From assembly GCA_902806575.1 (NCBI GenBank), contig CADCXD010000009.1:1488001-1552000 (forward strand): DNA of 64,000 nucleotides, given 5' to 3'. Positions 45,903-57,188 of the stretch are shown piece by piece. Under the pieces are notes generated by a model that made no database searches, was not told where the DNA came from, and saw only the letters and a list, made by a program, of their open reading frames with translations. Source of the DNA: Jackrogersella multiformis (taxonomy: Eukaryota > Ascomycota > Sordariomycetes > Xylariales > Hypoxylaceae). Position 1 is the stretch's first letter. Every line of letters starts with the position of its first letter. A program made the position numbers and the translations under genes.

Positions 45903-47696
45903 ATTGGAGTACAGAAATGGCTGTTATGAGAGACCAAGACCTAGAATCAATAATAGCCACGCAGGATTTGGAAAGGATAACGGAACTTAGCAAAAGGAAG
46001 AGCCATCTCGCCTCTACTTATAGATAATATGACAACTAGTAGACTTATGCATTATAATCGTCATTTGTATGGTTATAGGCTTCCTTCCAGAATACCGCCG
46101 AAAAAGACCCTCAAAATCCCTGCATATTGAGCGAAATTCGGCTTCTGTAAGGCTGTAGATAACCATGATCAATAGCTGCCTAGAGAAGCCTAGCTAAAGC
46201 CCGCATGATCAATACTACGGTATCGTAAGATTGACCTAAAAGTAAGAGTCTAGAAAAGTGGCGCAGCTGATTTCAATGGCTCTTGCAATATTTACCTTCG
46301 CCTTTGGGTAAACCGGATGCCCAGCCGCAGAGATCAAGGGTCGATGCCCGTATCTGAATTGTTAATAGTGTTATATGCCAGGGATAGGAAATTATATGAT
46401 TATTTTACGTACCTACCTGGGCAGGTATGCAGCCATGTGCCTGGGATGTCTGGGTTGCCTAAACTAGACCAATGTTCAAGAGCCAAGGGGCTCACTGCTA
46501 TCCCTATAGCCTCGGGGATGATTTATCCAATCCCAGCCTAAGTCCTTCTCAGCCCTCGCTATCTCTAGCAAGGAGCACATGCACGGGTGTTAGACCAAAC
46601 TTGATAGCAACGCTCTAGGCAGAACGACTAGTAGGCACTTCACTAACCCATCGCTGGGTTGTGAGGCTCGCAGTAGGCCCCATCACTACAAGCTCATTAT
46701 CCGTATACGTTTTAACAGTAGCCGGACCTCTAATCGCTTTTCCAATGTTGTCCGCTAACTCCGCAATCGTCGACGACTCAGCCGCAAGTTCAACTTTTCG
46801 AGCTCTGACAGGGCCCTTCCGCGACGACTTTTTCCCACATTCGAATCATCAATCCAGTCCAAATTAGCCTCGGTGTCATGATCTGTATTCAACCCTTTTC
46901 GTTCATTGAGTCCGGAAAGCAGTATTGGCTAAGGGGTGGTTTGAGGTTCTGTATGGAAATGGCCAGCTTGATGATAGTCCAATGCTGAAGACCGGAGCCC
47001 CGCACGATTCTCAATCGCATGTTTGGCGAACTAGTATTCATACATAGGATGGTCTAGACTCTATCCACGGAATTATTCTTGCCGAGCAATATTCACCACC
47101 CTGGTTCAGATAATCCGCGGCACCGCTGTTGACTTGGTGGCTTCGATAATATTGTGTGTGTGTGTGTGTGTGTTCGACACCATCTCCAACTCCATTGCCT
47201 GGAACATTGCTTAGGTAAATACCTAGGTAGCGCCTGTCACTATGCGTGTCTTGCTGCATTCCTCCTCTAAAAGAGTGTATGTCCGTTCCGGTGGCGGCTG
47301 TGATGAAGATTTTAGGTCGGTGGGCGCATGTTGTGTTGTCGTTGGGAGACAAAAGAAAGGTTGAAGATCACAGTCCCGAGAGAGGTAGTGCTGCATGTCT
47401 CATTAAATAAATGTTATCACTATTATGGTCATGTTACACTACATTGTCAGCACTACCAGATTCATTTTTGACCAGTCCTTGCATTCGTGGGAGAATACAG
47501 GCAACTATCCGTCAAATTTACTTACTTCATTAGGGGGTAAAAATCAACCAGATGGGAAATGTCCTTTTCATATTCCGGTTCGCTACCTAGGTAGGTACTC
47601 ATCCACTATTATTAGGATATTCTCCTAGTTAAGGAAACAAGACATGTCAATACAGAACACGGGGCTTACCGTTGAAGAGCAGAATTGTATGAGTAC
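45903..47696. other. Region with possible degraded gene
   Basis: Between the cysteine-rich secreted protein and the HTH gene I see a (TG)n run at 47153-47173, CCTAGG motifs near 46410 and 47220, and one short ankyrin-like remnant (listed separately). Nothing else is supportable. Confidence 0.45.
46290..46910 (-). pseudogene. Possible degraded ankyrin-like reading frame
   Basis: On the minus strand short pieces such as KFGLTPVHVLLARDSEG (near 46565-46620) resemble an ankyrin-repeat TPLH helix. They are surrounded by other coding-like fragments in different frames with several stops. No long frame survives. This could be an old ankyrin gene or chance similarity; the call is weak. Confidence 0.2.
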
Positions 47697-48134
47697 TTAG
47701 GTAGGTAAAGAGTCAGACAATGAGCCCGACTTATTTGTTCCATCCTGAGGGTTAGATTGTGTGTTATCTATGACTTTCCTAAAGCATATCCTCTTCTTAG
47801 GGGTAAGCGGACCGTGTACTGCGCCTCGGACTTGGGCAGAAGTAAAGCCCGTTCTTTGGGCTATCTGAATATAGGACAGCTCGGGGAAACACTCCCTGAT
47901 TGTTCGAACTTTTAATCTGTCGTCCCTCGTGAGATGTTTGGCCGTCTTACGCGGGATTCTGTTGGGGTCTCTTGATCTATTTGCTTGAGAGCGAGCAAGG
48001 TCACTCAGGGGTTCTCGAGGCTGTGGGTTCTGTTGACGCCGAACCATCTCTTCCGCATCTATCGGTTCTGGCGTAGTGAGTTCTAGGTGCTTCCTCTTAA
48101 GGCACTCGAGCTTTTCTTCTAAATTCATTATCAT
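47697..48134 (-). CDS. Stand-alone helix-turn-helix protein related to Tc1/mariner-type transposases
   Basis: The frame of 145 residues has a hydrophilic N-terminus followed by a HTH block: KHLTRDDRLKVRTIRECF, then ELSYIQIAQRTGFTSAQVRGA and the basic end HGPLTPKKR. That pattern is the DNA-binding HTH found at the N-terminus of fungal Tc1/mariner-like DDE transposases. No DDE catalytic domain follows; the frame ends SLPT at a stop inside an ACCTAAGTAC repeat-like sequence. It is either a truncated transposase or a domesticated HTH protein. The frame is intact and has normal base composition. Confidence 0.6.
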   Translation of the reverse strand: MIMNLEEKLECLKRKHLELTTPEPIDAEEMVRRQQNPQPREPLSDLARSQANRSRDPNRIPRKTAKHLTRDDRLKVRTIRECFPELSYIQIAQRTGFTSAQVRGAVHGPLTPKKRICFRKVIDNTQSNPQDGTNKSGSLSDSLPT

Positions 48135-48717
48135 GAATATAAGTAGTGTGTATCGATTCTAGTTTTAGAATTGAGTTTGGAGAGATTTGTCGAGGGGTGG
48201 AAGGATGAAAGAAAGATGAAAGATGAAAGATGGTGTCCTGGAAATAGTGTGGAGAAGACATGGCTTACTTACCTAGGTAGGTACGGATTAGGAGATCACG
48301 ATGCTGTATCAGCCCATAGCGATCCCTGTAGAGCTCCGATTCTCAAGGGCCAATCCTAGCAAAGATCTAAAAGGCGGGGGCCCGAGTGGTGGGACGTCAG
48401 TCTTTATCAAAAGCACGGACCTTTTCTGATAGTAACTTCAGTTTTTAAACTTTACGAGAAGAGCCTCATCGTCACTCGACGTAATTAACGTCGCTAACAC
48501 TACCTAGGTACCTCACAGCTACAATACCCAAAATTATTTACGACTTCGGGTACTTTTACATAATACCTGCCACGAAGCAACTACTACATTATGTGTACCA
48601 GAACTGGTGCGCTTCGACGGTGAAGAACTTAGACCGTAGAGGTCTATAAGGCCAAGAAGCTTCAGTTTTCGACCCCGGATCGAGTATCCGAAGCGATTGT
48701 CGTCAATTGCCTTCAAG
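48135..48717. other. Divergent promoter region
   Basis: This is the head-to-head interval between the HTH gene (-) and the mitochondrial TPR gene (+). It holds a GAAAGATGAAAGATGAAAGATGG triplication near 48210-48232 and CCTAGG motifs at 48274 and 48503. No gene is seen. Confidence 0.5.
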
Positions 48718-50418
48718 ATGCGACCGCCGCGTATTCTACTGCGCCGCCTCCTTGAACTCCGCCTCTCGAAATCCCCTTCGGCCTCCCGCCCATTTACGAA
48801 GCATACCAACCTCGCCTACCTAGGACGACCGCAGATCCCATTCCTATCCGTCCCGCTGGGCAGGAGCCAGCAATTCCGATATTTCACAAGCGAGAAGAAA
48901 AAATGGCTAGTTTATGAAGTCTATCGTGGACTCAAGTATACCGCGTATTTTTGGGCCATTGGTGGCCTCTCCCTCGTGGCCTACATTTGTGTACTGCAGG
49001 AGTGGCTCGAGAGAAAATATCCGACTCCAGACGAATGGTCCCTCATAACCCGCTTCCGGTATAGGGCCGCGAAATGGGCGCTCGACTGGAACGACGTACC
49101 CGAGACCGACTGGGTCCTCATTGGAGAATTTGTGAAGCATGTCATCGCGAGATTAGAGGATAAGAATATCGATGGCGCCATGATAAAAAAGATAAGGGAC
49201 CAACCCCAAAGTAAAGACCGGGAATTCGTGGCGTACGACATAAGGAGAACGAGCGAACCGTGGAGGAGAAGCTACTACGAGATTTTGATGCTATGCGCGA
49301 AGGTAGCGGAGCATCTCGATGACCATGTTGTAGACAAGACACGGCACATTGTATTCCCAGCCAGCATGGTCATAGGACCGTCGAACCCCAACCCGAAGCC
49401 CATCCCCCATGGCGCACAGAGCGCTCCCCGCGAGCAGGACTGCGAACGCGCGTTCAAGGATGCGGTAGGCTTCTACGAGAAGATCTTGGATACGAGAGGC
49501 TTCACATACAAGCAGAAGATGGACGCCGCGTTGGAGTACGCCTCTTACCTAGACTTCAAGGGGTTGTCCGAGCTCTCCTCTCTCATGTACGAAAGGGCCG
49601 TGTCGCTAGCTACGGAGGATACATTGCCGTCCCCGCCTCCATATGATACGAAGTCATACGTGCTTCAGGACAACGCGGGCCTCCCCTCCGCGAACCTCCT
49701 CAACACGCTAACCGCCTTCGCGACGCAAAAGGCGCGCCACGGCGACGTCGCCACAGCCCTACCCATCCTAATCTCCATCCTCCGCGCCCGCCGCTCCCTA
49801 CCGGCCGCGGCGCCCACCAAGAGATCCGTATACACCGACCTCGAGGACCCGCACTCCTCGCCCTGGACGGTCTCGAACATGGCCGACCTAGCCAAGCGCA
49901 TCGTCCTGCCCCCGAAGTACCCGCCGCCGCCCGACGACGGGCTCTCCCCGCCGGTCCGCGACGCGCGGGAGATGTGCGAGGAGGCCGGCCTGAACCTGTA
50001 CATCGGGGAGATCATCTACGCGTCGTCGGCGAAGGACCGCGGCCGCGAGGACGGCCTCGCCTGGACGCGCGAGGCCATCGACCTCGCCGAGGAGCAGCTG
50101 CACCGGCTGAACTACGGCGACGGCGGCGGCGACCTCGACGCCGCCAAGAAGACGTGCAAGGAGTGCCTCCACAGCGGCCTCGACAACTGGCGCGCCATGG
50201 TGGCGCGCCTCGCCCGCGAGGAGAAGGACCGCGAGGCCCGCGAGGCCCCCGCCGGCTGGCTCACCAGCCTGTGGGGCGAGAGCCACGCCGACGCCGCCGC
50301 CCGCGGCCGCTGGGCCGCCGAGGAGAACGTCGTCAGGGACCGCACCAGGCGCGCCATGGAGGTCGTCGAAGCCTCCGAGGCCCCCAAGGCCGGGCTCGCG
50401 TCCCTGTTCAACGCGTGA
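48718..50418 (+). CDS. Mitochondrial inner-membrane TPR-like protein (Mgr3-like)
   Basis: Single exon, 566 residues from the ATG at 48718 (the frame upstream has no ATG). The N-terminus is rich in Arg, Leu and Ser without acids (MRPPRILLRRLLELRLSKSP), a mitochondrial presequence. One membrane helix follows at about residues 80-100 (YFWAIGGLSLVAYICVL), then a KYPTPDEWS..TRFRYRAAKWALDWND block. The rest is helical and TPR-like. This resembles fungal Mgr3-type proteins; yeast Mgr3 sits in the inner membrane and helps the i-AAA protease Yme1 find substrates. Databases often call such proteins 'MFS maltose permease', which the single helix contradicts. The last 150 codons are very GC-rich. Confidence 0.85.
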   Translation: MRPPRILLRRLLELRLSKSPSASRPFTKHTNLAYLGRPQIPFLSVPLGRSQQFRYFTSEKKKWLVYEVYRGLKYTAYFWAIGGLSLVAYICVLQEWLERKYPTPDEWSLITRFRYRAAKWALDWNDVPETDWVLIGEFVKHVIARLEDKNIDGAMIKKIRDQPQSKDREFVAYDIRRTSEPWRRSYYEILMLCAKVAEHLDDHVVDKTRHIVFPASMVIGPSNPNPKPIPHGAQSAPREQDCERAFKDAVGFYEKILDTRGFTYKQKMDAALEYASYLDFKGLSELSSLMYERAVSLATEDTLPSPPPYDTKSYVLQDNAGLPSANLLNTLTAFATQKARHGDVATALPILISILRARRSLPAAAPTKRSVYTDLEDPHSSPWTVSNMADLAKRIVLPPKYPPPPDDGLSPPVRDAREMCEEAGLNLYIGEIIYASSAKDRGREDGLAWTREAIDLAEEQLHRLNYGDGGGDLDAAKKTCKECLHSGLDNWRAMVARLAREEKDREAREAPAGWLTSLWGESHADAAARGRWAAEENVVRDRTRRAMEVVEASEAPKAGLASLFNA

Positions 50419-50943
50419 TGCGACACGTACCTACCTACCTACCTACCTGGGTTGGCAAGGAATGGGGAACAGGAGGTTATTTGGTGTATCTACCCCCTAC
50501 TGTCGTCGCTGCCGTGCGTACAGTACAGTCAGGGGTGTTGGTGGTGGGCGTTCCACGATTTCTGCTTACTGCCTTCCGATCCATGTTTAAGTGAGGCGAG
50601 CTGGCTGCGAAGGGGTACAGAATACGGAAAAGCGATGATTCTATAGTTGGGCAGGTACTCTTCCTCTCGCTGATGGGATGTAGATGTATGTGTAAAATGT
50701 TAGGATATAGTATGCCGCAGATATATGCCCTATTCACGCTGTCATTCCAGCAGAAAAAAATACAAACAAAATTCAAACTATCATTTACTCTTATTCGTTC
50801 ATGTTCTAGCCTATCTTAATAATGCAATCGCGATTAGTTTTACCTATCTCGGAGGCCAACAGTCATTGCTGAGATACCCTTTTGCTAGTTTAGAGCAAAG
50901 GATGCATGCGGCTCGTCTGATTCTCAGCCGTACTCTCAGCTCC
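50419..50943. other. Intergenic, convergent 3' ends
   Basis: It begins with an (ACCT)n microsatellite (about 50428-50449) directly after the TPR gene stop. The rest shows no gene and carries the tails of the two convergent genes. Confidence 0.6.
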
Positions 50944-52518
50944 TCACGTTACGGTAACCATGCGTGGCTCTACGCCTTCCGCCGTCGCATTGCCCTTGTT
51001 CTTACTATCATTGATATCACCGTTGGCCTTCTCCGGCTGCTCAAGGGCATGCGTAGCCTGCGTAGCCTGCGCATGCTCGCCCTTTCCACCAACAAGTTCA
51101 CCGTTCTCCCACTGGCTCCAGTCAGGCTCGTCCTCGCGAACAGGGTCGGCAAACACAACGTGAAATTCGGGGTTCTCGTACTCCTCTCCTTCGGGTCTCA
51201 GGGCTACGTCCTGCAACCAGTCAAGGACGATGTGGCGGGCCTCGATAAGCGTCATCTCCGTGTAATGCGACGAACCGCTGCTGAAGACCGGGCAGCCTTG
51301 ATTTGTGAAGGTTGTTGTTTTAGGGTTCCCGTCGGGGCCAGAGAGCACCATGCCGGCGGGCTCAAGAGAGGTTGCGTAAGCGCGAGCTTTCTAGAGTTCT
51401 GTCAGTTATATCGGCATTTGACGTTTAAACGATGGTGAGGAGAGGAAATATACAGGAGAAATGGGAATAAATATATATAAGCAAATTCCAAATAGAACTC
51501 ACCTTTCTCAGGAGTTCCTTCACGAACTTTTCATTCCCCAACTCCCAGACAGGATGCAAACCTCCGACTAGCGCAAGGCAATTGATGCGATTTATCCAGC
51601 TAGCGTCTCGCAATGTCAACAAGTCTAAGTACTGCTCCACCAGATCCGCACCGTCGCCTACACCTATCACATCGATCCCGGCCTTCTTGTCTACTAAACG
51701 TGGGATCACCTCGTTGAACATGTAGTATATATGATGCTTCGCGTCCTGGTTTCCGGGAACCTCGTTAGCATCGGTAACGAAGTTGCCGTTCTGCACTGCG
51801 CTGCGCATGGGCACCGTGTCGAAGGCGATGCGGCTCAGTGTGCGGTTGCCTTCGGGCCACCAGAGCAGTTCACCCATGTTAGCGAGTATGATTCCGGGCG
51901 CGCTGAGATCGGAGGAAGAGGAGGTCTGCTCTTGCAGCGCCGATACGATAGAAACCATAGATCCTTTGGCTACGCCACCCGGGCCACCGATGACTCGGTG
52001 CGCAAGCACGCCGAGATCTTGCGATGTTTCGCCGAAGATGACGACAACGCGGGACGCGGAGGCGATGTCCCGGCTGACGAAGATGGGAACGTGTGGTTCA
52101 GATGTGTCGGTGGTACCTAGGGGAAGGAGTTCCTTCTTTAGGCCGAGTTTCTCGAGGCGGTCCCAGATCTCATACTGGAGGGCCTCTAGGGTTTACGTTA
52201 GTCGAGCCTTACTTACTCCCTATATGGGAGTTGGAAAGAGAGTACACACGGTTCATGGCGAAGCGCTGGCGCTCATTCCATCGTTGGTTGCGGTTAATGA
52301 AGAACTTGAAGTAGTTATCTGGCTGGTCGATGGCTCGAACCTCGTCATCTTCATTGATAAAATAGCTAGGAGCGAAGTCTTGTTAGTAAAACTGATATAG
52401 TATCAAGTTCGAAAGTGAGAGTGAAATTGGAGAACCATATATATACTTACCCAAGTTCTTGGATATTAACAGGGAACTGGGGGTCTGCTGGCAGACCTGA
52501 CCACTTTCGTCTGAACAT
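50944..52518 (-). CDS. Arb2-domain protein
   Basis: Four exons (52451-52518, 52250-52365, 51503-52185, 50944-51390) join in frame to 437 residues. The product starts MFRRKWSGLPADPQFP and continues with YFINEDDEVRAI, NYFKFFINRNQRWNERQRFAMN and HVPIFVSRD..SASRVVVIFGE, the pattern of the Arb2 domain. An alpha/beta-hydrolase-like core follows (VIGVGDGADLVEQYL, LALVGGLHPV). In fission yeast Arb2 is a subunit of the Argonaute chaperone complex in heterochromatic RNAi; the same fold forms the C-terminal part of Hda1 deacetylases. The C-terminal ~70 residues are low-complexity and disordered. RNAi or chromatin involvement is an inference from the family. Confidence 0.88.
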
Positions 52519-53276
52519 ATTGATGTGTTTGTTTGGTGGGAAGAAAGGAAAGTAGAAATTTCTTGGTGATGTGGTTTTTTTCTTTAAGATTGAGTGAGAG
52601 ATGAACACTGTGTGTAAGAGTAAAAGGGTTTAGTACCTAGGTGTGTTAGACTCGAGGCTTCTGGAATAAGTTTGTAATGGAAATACACTAAAAGTTCCTT
52701 CCTCCTCACTCTTATGGGAAGGAAGGCAGCTGAAAAGTTAAGTCGTTGTTTACCGTCCTTACTTAGGTACCTACCTGAGGCAAGTCGCGGTATCCATTTT
52801 CAAGTTAAAAACTATCAAGGTGACAAACGGCACATAGGGAAGTCGTTTGCTTTGGGGGCAGTGAGGGAAGCTGCAGCCTGGTTTCCACATGACACACCGG
52901 GCAATAACTTCCAAGGTTACCTACCTGGTATGTGAGAATTCGTCCCTACCTTGGGTTAAACTTCACGATATACACATCCCACATATATTTTCAGAAGGCA
53001 GCAGCTCTGAAATGGCATGTAGCAATGCAACTTCTATCCCTTCGTTGCACAGGTTGCACAGGTTGCACATACCTAGGTAGGTAGCAGTGATCGTGGTTGT
53101 GGAATTGGGAGGCTCATTCGTTTACACCTACCTCCGAGGTAACCTCTAGGCTAGGTAGGTACTATCGTGTAATGATACAATATCCACCCAATGCACCGCA
53201 AGTATTGATCGTGACCCAGCACTGTAGCATGATCATACCTAGGTATATTATACAACCATCACTCCCTGTTTCGACC
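52519..53276. other. Intergenic region
   Basis: No gene is visible. The stretch contains a 9-bp AGGTTGCAC repeat near 53047-53070 and several CCTAGG motifs (for example 53070-53080, 53238-53245). Confidence 0.55.
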
Positions 53277-53746
53277 CTACCAGCTGGCCTTGCCCACACC
53301 CGGTATGTTACCTGCAATTGCCTGCATTCTGAAATTATACTAGGTAAACGATCAGCATTTATCCGAGTCCACCGAGTTGCGCAGGAAGCCTTACCCGAGA
53401 CATTTTGAAGTCGCGCAATATACCTCTGCCCTTACCACCTAATATACATCGGCCTCGGATCTGTGTTGGTCGTGTATAGCAGTGCATCTGGGTCAGCTGT
53501 AGCTGGGCTTCGGCTCGGACTCGCGGGGTAAGTGTGGTATTTCGGATTATGTATCGCAGAGCTTGTCTGTTGATTTGCGTGACTTATGTTAGAATAGACA
53601 GTAACAGACGAACGAGTTCCGGTTTGCTCTTTTGCGCACCTCTCAGGCTCAAATTGAGCATATGCCTTCCTCTTAGAGTGGTCGCGAATGACCTTGATGT
53701 TGACAAAGGAGCCGATATCAAGCTTCTTGGCCCGAAACATCGACAT
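53277..53746 (-). CDS. MRP2: Mitochondrial ribosomal protein uS14m
   Basis: Three exons (53640-53746, 53395-53566, 53277-53339) join to 113 residues, the usual length for fungal uS14m. The protein opens MSMFRAKKLDIGSFVN and continues with RQALRYIIRNTTL, EAQLQLTQMHCYTRPTQIRGRC, GGKGRGILRDFKMSR and ends NIPGVGKASW, all hallmarks of the uS14 family. The two introns use GTGCGC and GTAAGG donors. uS14m is a small-subunit head protein of the mitochondrial ribosome. The in-frame codons before the ATG at 53746 are also open, so a slightly longer N-terminus is possible, but MSMFRAK is the family start. Read in a single frame, only the first exon looks coding, so this gene is easy to miss. Confidence 0.93.
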
Positions 53747-54389
53747 ATTGGTGGTGTGGACGAGATTTGGTTCTCGTTGTCGTGAATTTATTCGAGGTTT
53801 GAAAGTTTTGAAGTCGTTGCTCAATCTCAGTTCCAAGGTTTTCTGCAAGGCCGCAAGTTAGCAGCTGGCAGCAGACCAGTTCAGCTGTTACCTAGGTACT
53901 AGCTAGGTTAGGTAATTACGTAATTATGATTAGCGGTTCAAAAGCTCCGCGGGTCCAATTTTCAAGGGGTACCGTTGTACTTCTAGAGTTATGCACGTCA
54001 GCCGCGAAGCCTCAAACGAAATCATATGGATCATCTATGACGTCAGTTCTTTCTATCCCTCGTAGTACCTACCTACCTAGGTAGGTACAGAATACCAACA
54101 GTTTTCAGTAGCAAATTCACAAAAGTGAACGCAGAATTCTGATGTAAGTAATCGATATCGATAACGTACCTAGATAATTTTAAGCCGATGACGTAGGTAA
54201 TAGTTTTTGAAAGAAGCTCCAGGACTGTATAAAAGCTGAATCTACCTAGTTAAGTTATTTGACTCTGGCATTTCACAATCATAACGGTTTACATCTCACA
54301 AAATCACATAAACCACGTCCATCAAATTGATCGTACTTTTAATCCTACCTACAGCCCATCACATACATACCTAGGTACCTATATTCAAC
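53747..54389. other. Divergent promoter region with ACCTAGGT palindrome
   Basis: This is a head-to-head interval between uS14m (-) and the small hydrophilic gene (+). The palindrome ACCTACCTAGGTAGGT sits at about 54070-54085. No gene is visible. Confidence 0.55.
54070..54085. repeat. ACCTACCTAGGTAGGT palindrome
   Basis: A perfect 16-bp inverted repeat, identical to the one at 12351, lies in the bidirectional promoter interval. Confidence 0.8.
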
Positions 54390-54921
54390 ATGTCTGGATA
54401 CTCCAAAGTCGGCCAGAGCTCCGTTTACGAGGATGGCGACCAGAAGAACCTGAAGAACTCTGAAATACCTGGTCGTCCCCGATTTGAGGAGGGTGTTGAA
54501 AACTCTCACCTTCCTAATGACTCCAGTAAGACCTAGCCCAATATCCTCAGAGACTTTACCTAGGTAGTCAGTCATATAGTCTAATCATGTTTGTAGAGGA
54601 TGAACGATCTATTGCCAATCGCCTAGCCAACGAAGAGGTATTACTCATTGCTATCGCAGCAGCAGTAGATAAAGCATGAACATGTAGCTGACCACATCCA
54701 GCGCAAATTGAACCTCAAAGAGCAAGACGACCCGGAGACAAGTGCCTTAAAGAAGGATCCAACTCTGCCGGTATGATTGGTCAATTGCCCTGTTACGACA
54801 CCATCAACTAATTACATCACAGGCCAAGCTACACGGCAATGAACCGTCGAAGGGCGCGAAGATCGACGCTGGTATACAGGCAGAGGAAGAAGAGTATCTG
54901 AAACAGAAGAACAAGAAATAA
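54390..54921 (+). CDS. Small hydrophilic protein of unknown function (114 aa, four exons)
   Basis: Exons 54390-54525, 54597-54637, 54702-54770 and 54823-54921 join in frame to 114 residues. The product starts MSGYSKVGQSSVYEDGDQ and ends EEEEYLKQKNKK. It is strongly charged, has no cysteine, signal peptide or membrane helix, and is probably disordered. For intron 2 I used the acceptor CATCCAG; the nearer GTAG would bring a stop. The gene is compact with four GT..AG junctions all in frame, which is unlikely by chance. I do not recognise a named family; the composition is like small stress/LEA-type or regulator proteins. Confidence 0.6.
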
Positions 54922-55131
54922 ATGGTGATATCTGGATATCGGGTTGAATTGCAGTAGAAATCCAGGAGAAACCATCTACGAACTCTAGCTATACCAATAA
55001 ATAGACGGAAAGAAGATTAATGATTTTCCACGATTGAATCGATAAACATAAAAACCAGTGTGAAGGTATTCTAACATGCCTGCTGGGGCCCTGCCTGCTA
55101 AACCGACACTATAGCACTCTAATGACATTCC

Positions 55132-57188
55132 TCACAGCTTCGCCCCCTTGGCCTTTCTCTTCTCTCTTTCCTTATCTTTCAGAAGTCTTCTCAAAATCTT
55201 CCCGCTCGGGCTCTTAGGTATGGCGTCGATGAATTCGATTCCGCCTTTCAACCACTTGTATCTGGCCTTGTGATCTTCCACCCACTTATAAATTCCCTTG
55301 GCCACTTCCTCATCCGGTCGTGATGCTGCTGTCGCGGACTTCACGACGAACGCCTTCGGTACTTCGCCTGACCCTTCATCAGGTACGGGGATAACTGTGC
55401 AGTCATTGACGTCGGGGTGGCTAAGGAGGTGGGCCTCCAGCTCAGCTGGCGCAACTTGGTGGCCCTAAGTAATTTGTTAGTACTTTAAAAATGTATGATA
55501 CTCAACAAAGAAACTTAGACCAAAGGAATAAAAGGAAGAGAGGTCGGGCATATATCTAACCTTGACTTTGATCAACTCCTTCAGCCGATCGACGACAGAA
55601 ATATGTTCATGTCCGGACGGTGCCTTCTGGACAATTGCGACATCACCAGTTCGCATCCAACGGCCGTCCTGGTCCCACACATAGGCCTCGGAGGTGGCCC
55701 TCTCGTTATTCAAGTATCCGAGAGTCACCGTGGGAGACTGAATCCAAAGTTCGCCGCGCTTATCGTATTCCGTGATCTCATGGCCATCCTCGTCTATCAA
55801 CTTAGCCCGACATGAAGGTAGAAGAGATCCTGATGTTCCAATCACCACATCGTTCTCGCCAGTGCTCACTACAGCCGTGCTCGTCTCTGTCATGCCGTAG
55901 CCCTGGCCTACCTGAAGCCACGGAAAGGCTTTAACCATGTCCTCGTGCGTTTCGGCGCCAAGCGGCGCAGCCCCTGTGTAGATGAACCGAACGCTACTCA
56001 GGTCGTACTTTGCACATATATCTCGATTCCGTAGCATCTGAATAATGATAGGAGGGACCTATACATAATTAGTATATCAAACCATTTATACGGGGGCGTG
56101 TGATGCGAACAATAGGCAAGAAATTGATCTTGAATCTCTGGATGGTTTCCAGCAGAGTCTTCAGTTCGAACTTCGGCAAGACTATCGTACCATCTCCTCG
56201 GCCTGTGCCCGCCAGCGCAACCACTACAAGCCCGTAGATATGACTAAACGGTAGGAGGCCGAGCGAAATCTGGGTCTCGACACCCTTGGCTCTTCTTCCT
56301 GTATCTTCGTGCCACCTGATCTGCATCATGTTCGCGATCACATTTCTGTGTGCAACCATGACGGCTTTCTATCCTAGTATTTTAGCACTGATCCCTTTAA
56401 GCCGATGGGTTTGGAGAAAACTTACAGGAAGACCAGAAGTGCCGCTGGAAAAACATAGGTAAGCAACCTGTCGAGCGCCTTGTCCTTTCGCCCATACCAG
56501 AGGTTCGAGCTCCGGAAGCGACCGTCCCTCGTCGATGAGGTCGTCGAGTGTTTTGAAAGGGACCGGATCGAATTGCCCAGGTATTTGTGTTATGAATACT
56601 TTGTCGTCCGGGATGTTGCACGCCCTTGTTGCCTTCAATGCCGTGTCTAGAAGCGGGATACACGTGATGAGCGCCTTAGCACCGGATGACTTAAGTTGGT
56701 GTTCCAGCTCGGAGGCTGAGTACATGGCGTTAGCTGGTGTCACGATACCCGATATGCGGTGTACAGCGAATGTTGACATCACGTAATCGATCTAGTATCA
56801 TAATTAATGGCAATGCTTCATCGCCGTTAGAGATGTTAGAAATACCGAATTGAATGAGAAGAGCCCGACCGCCTTGTCCCAGGCCGTCTCCTCATTTGGT
56901 CTCCATCCCATCCGCTTCGCCAGCGACCTCGCTAATAATTGATAGCGCTCGGTCGTCTCCGCGGTCGTGTACGTCTTTCCCGTGATCCCGCAGGTGTAGG
57001 GGTTCTGCGATTTGGCGAGGGATTGCCTGCCATATTTCTCACTGCTCCAGAATTCGTGAATCGGAATTGAGTCGGGCGGATCTATAAGATCCCATTGTAA
57101 GTACTACTGGCATACTCTCTTCGGTAGAAGAGCGTATAAACTCACCGAAGGGTAACTGAGGCACCCATGCCGGCGGGATAAACACCAT
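55132..57188 (-). CDS. 4-coumarate-CoA ligase-like acyl-CoA synthetase with PTS1
   Basis: Six exons (57146-57188, 56846-57081, 56426-56791, 56111-56368, 55561-56058, 55132-55464) join to 577 residues. ANL-superfamily motifs appear in order: FSSGTSGLPK at the exon 3/4 junction, GYGMTETST, GELWIQSPTVTLGY, WMRTGDVA, DRLKELIKVKGHQVAP and PKSPSGKILR with the catalytic Lys near 556. It activates a carboxylic acid as an acyl-adenylate and transfers it to CoA. The C-terminus AKL is a type 1 peroxisomal targeting signal, so a peroxisomal fatty- or phenylpropanoid-acid substrate is likely. The intron between exons 4 and 5 has an unusual GTTCGC donor but keeps frame (FLPI/VPPIII). The substrate cannot be read from the sequence. 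Confidence 0.9.

Noticed and set aside
49665..50594. Long antisense and alternate-frame ORFs at the 3' end of the TPR gene
   Set aside because: GC-rich shadow frames; only the main frame has the Mgr3-like pattern and an ATG with a presequence.
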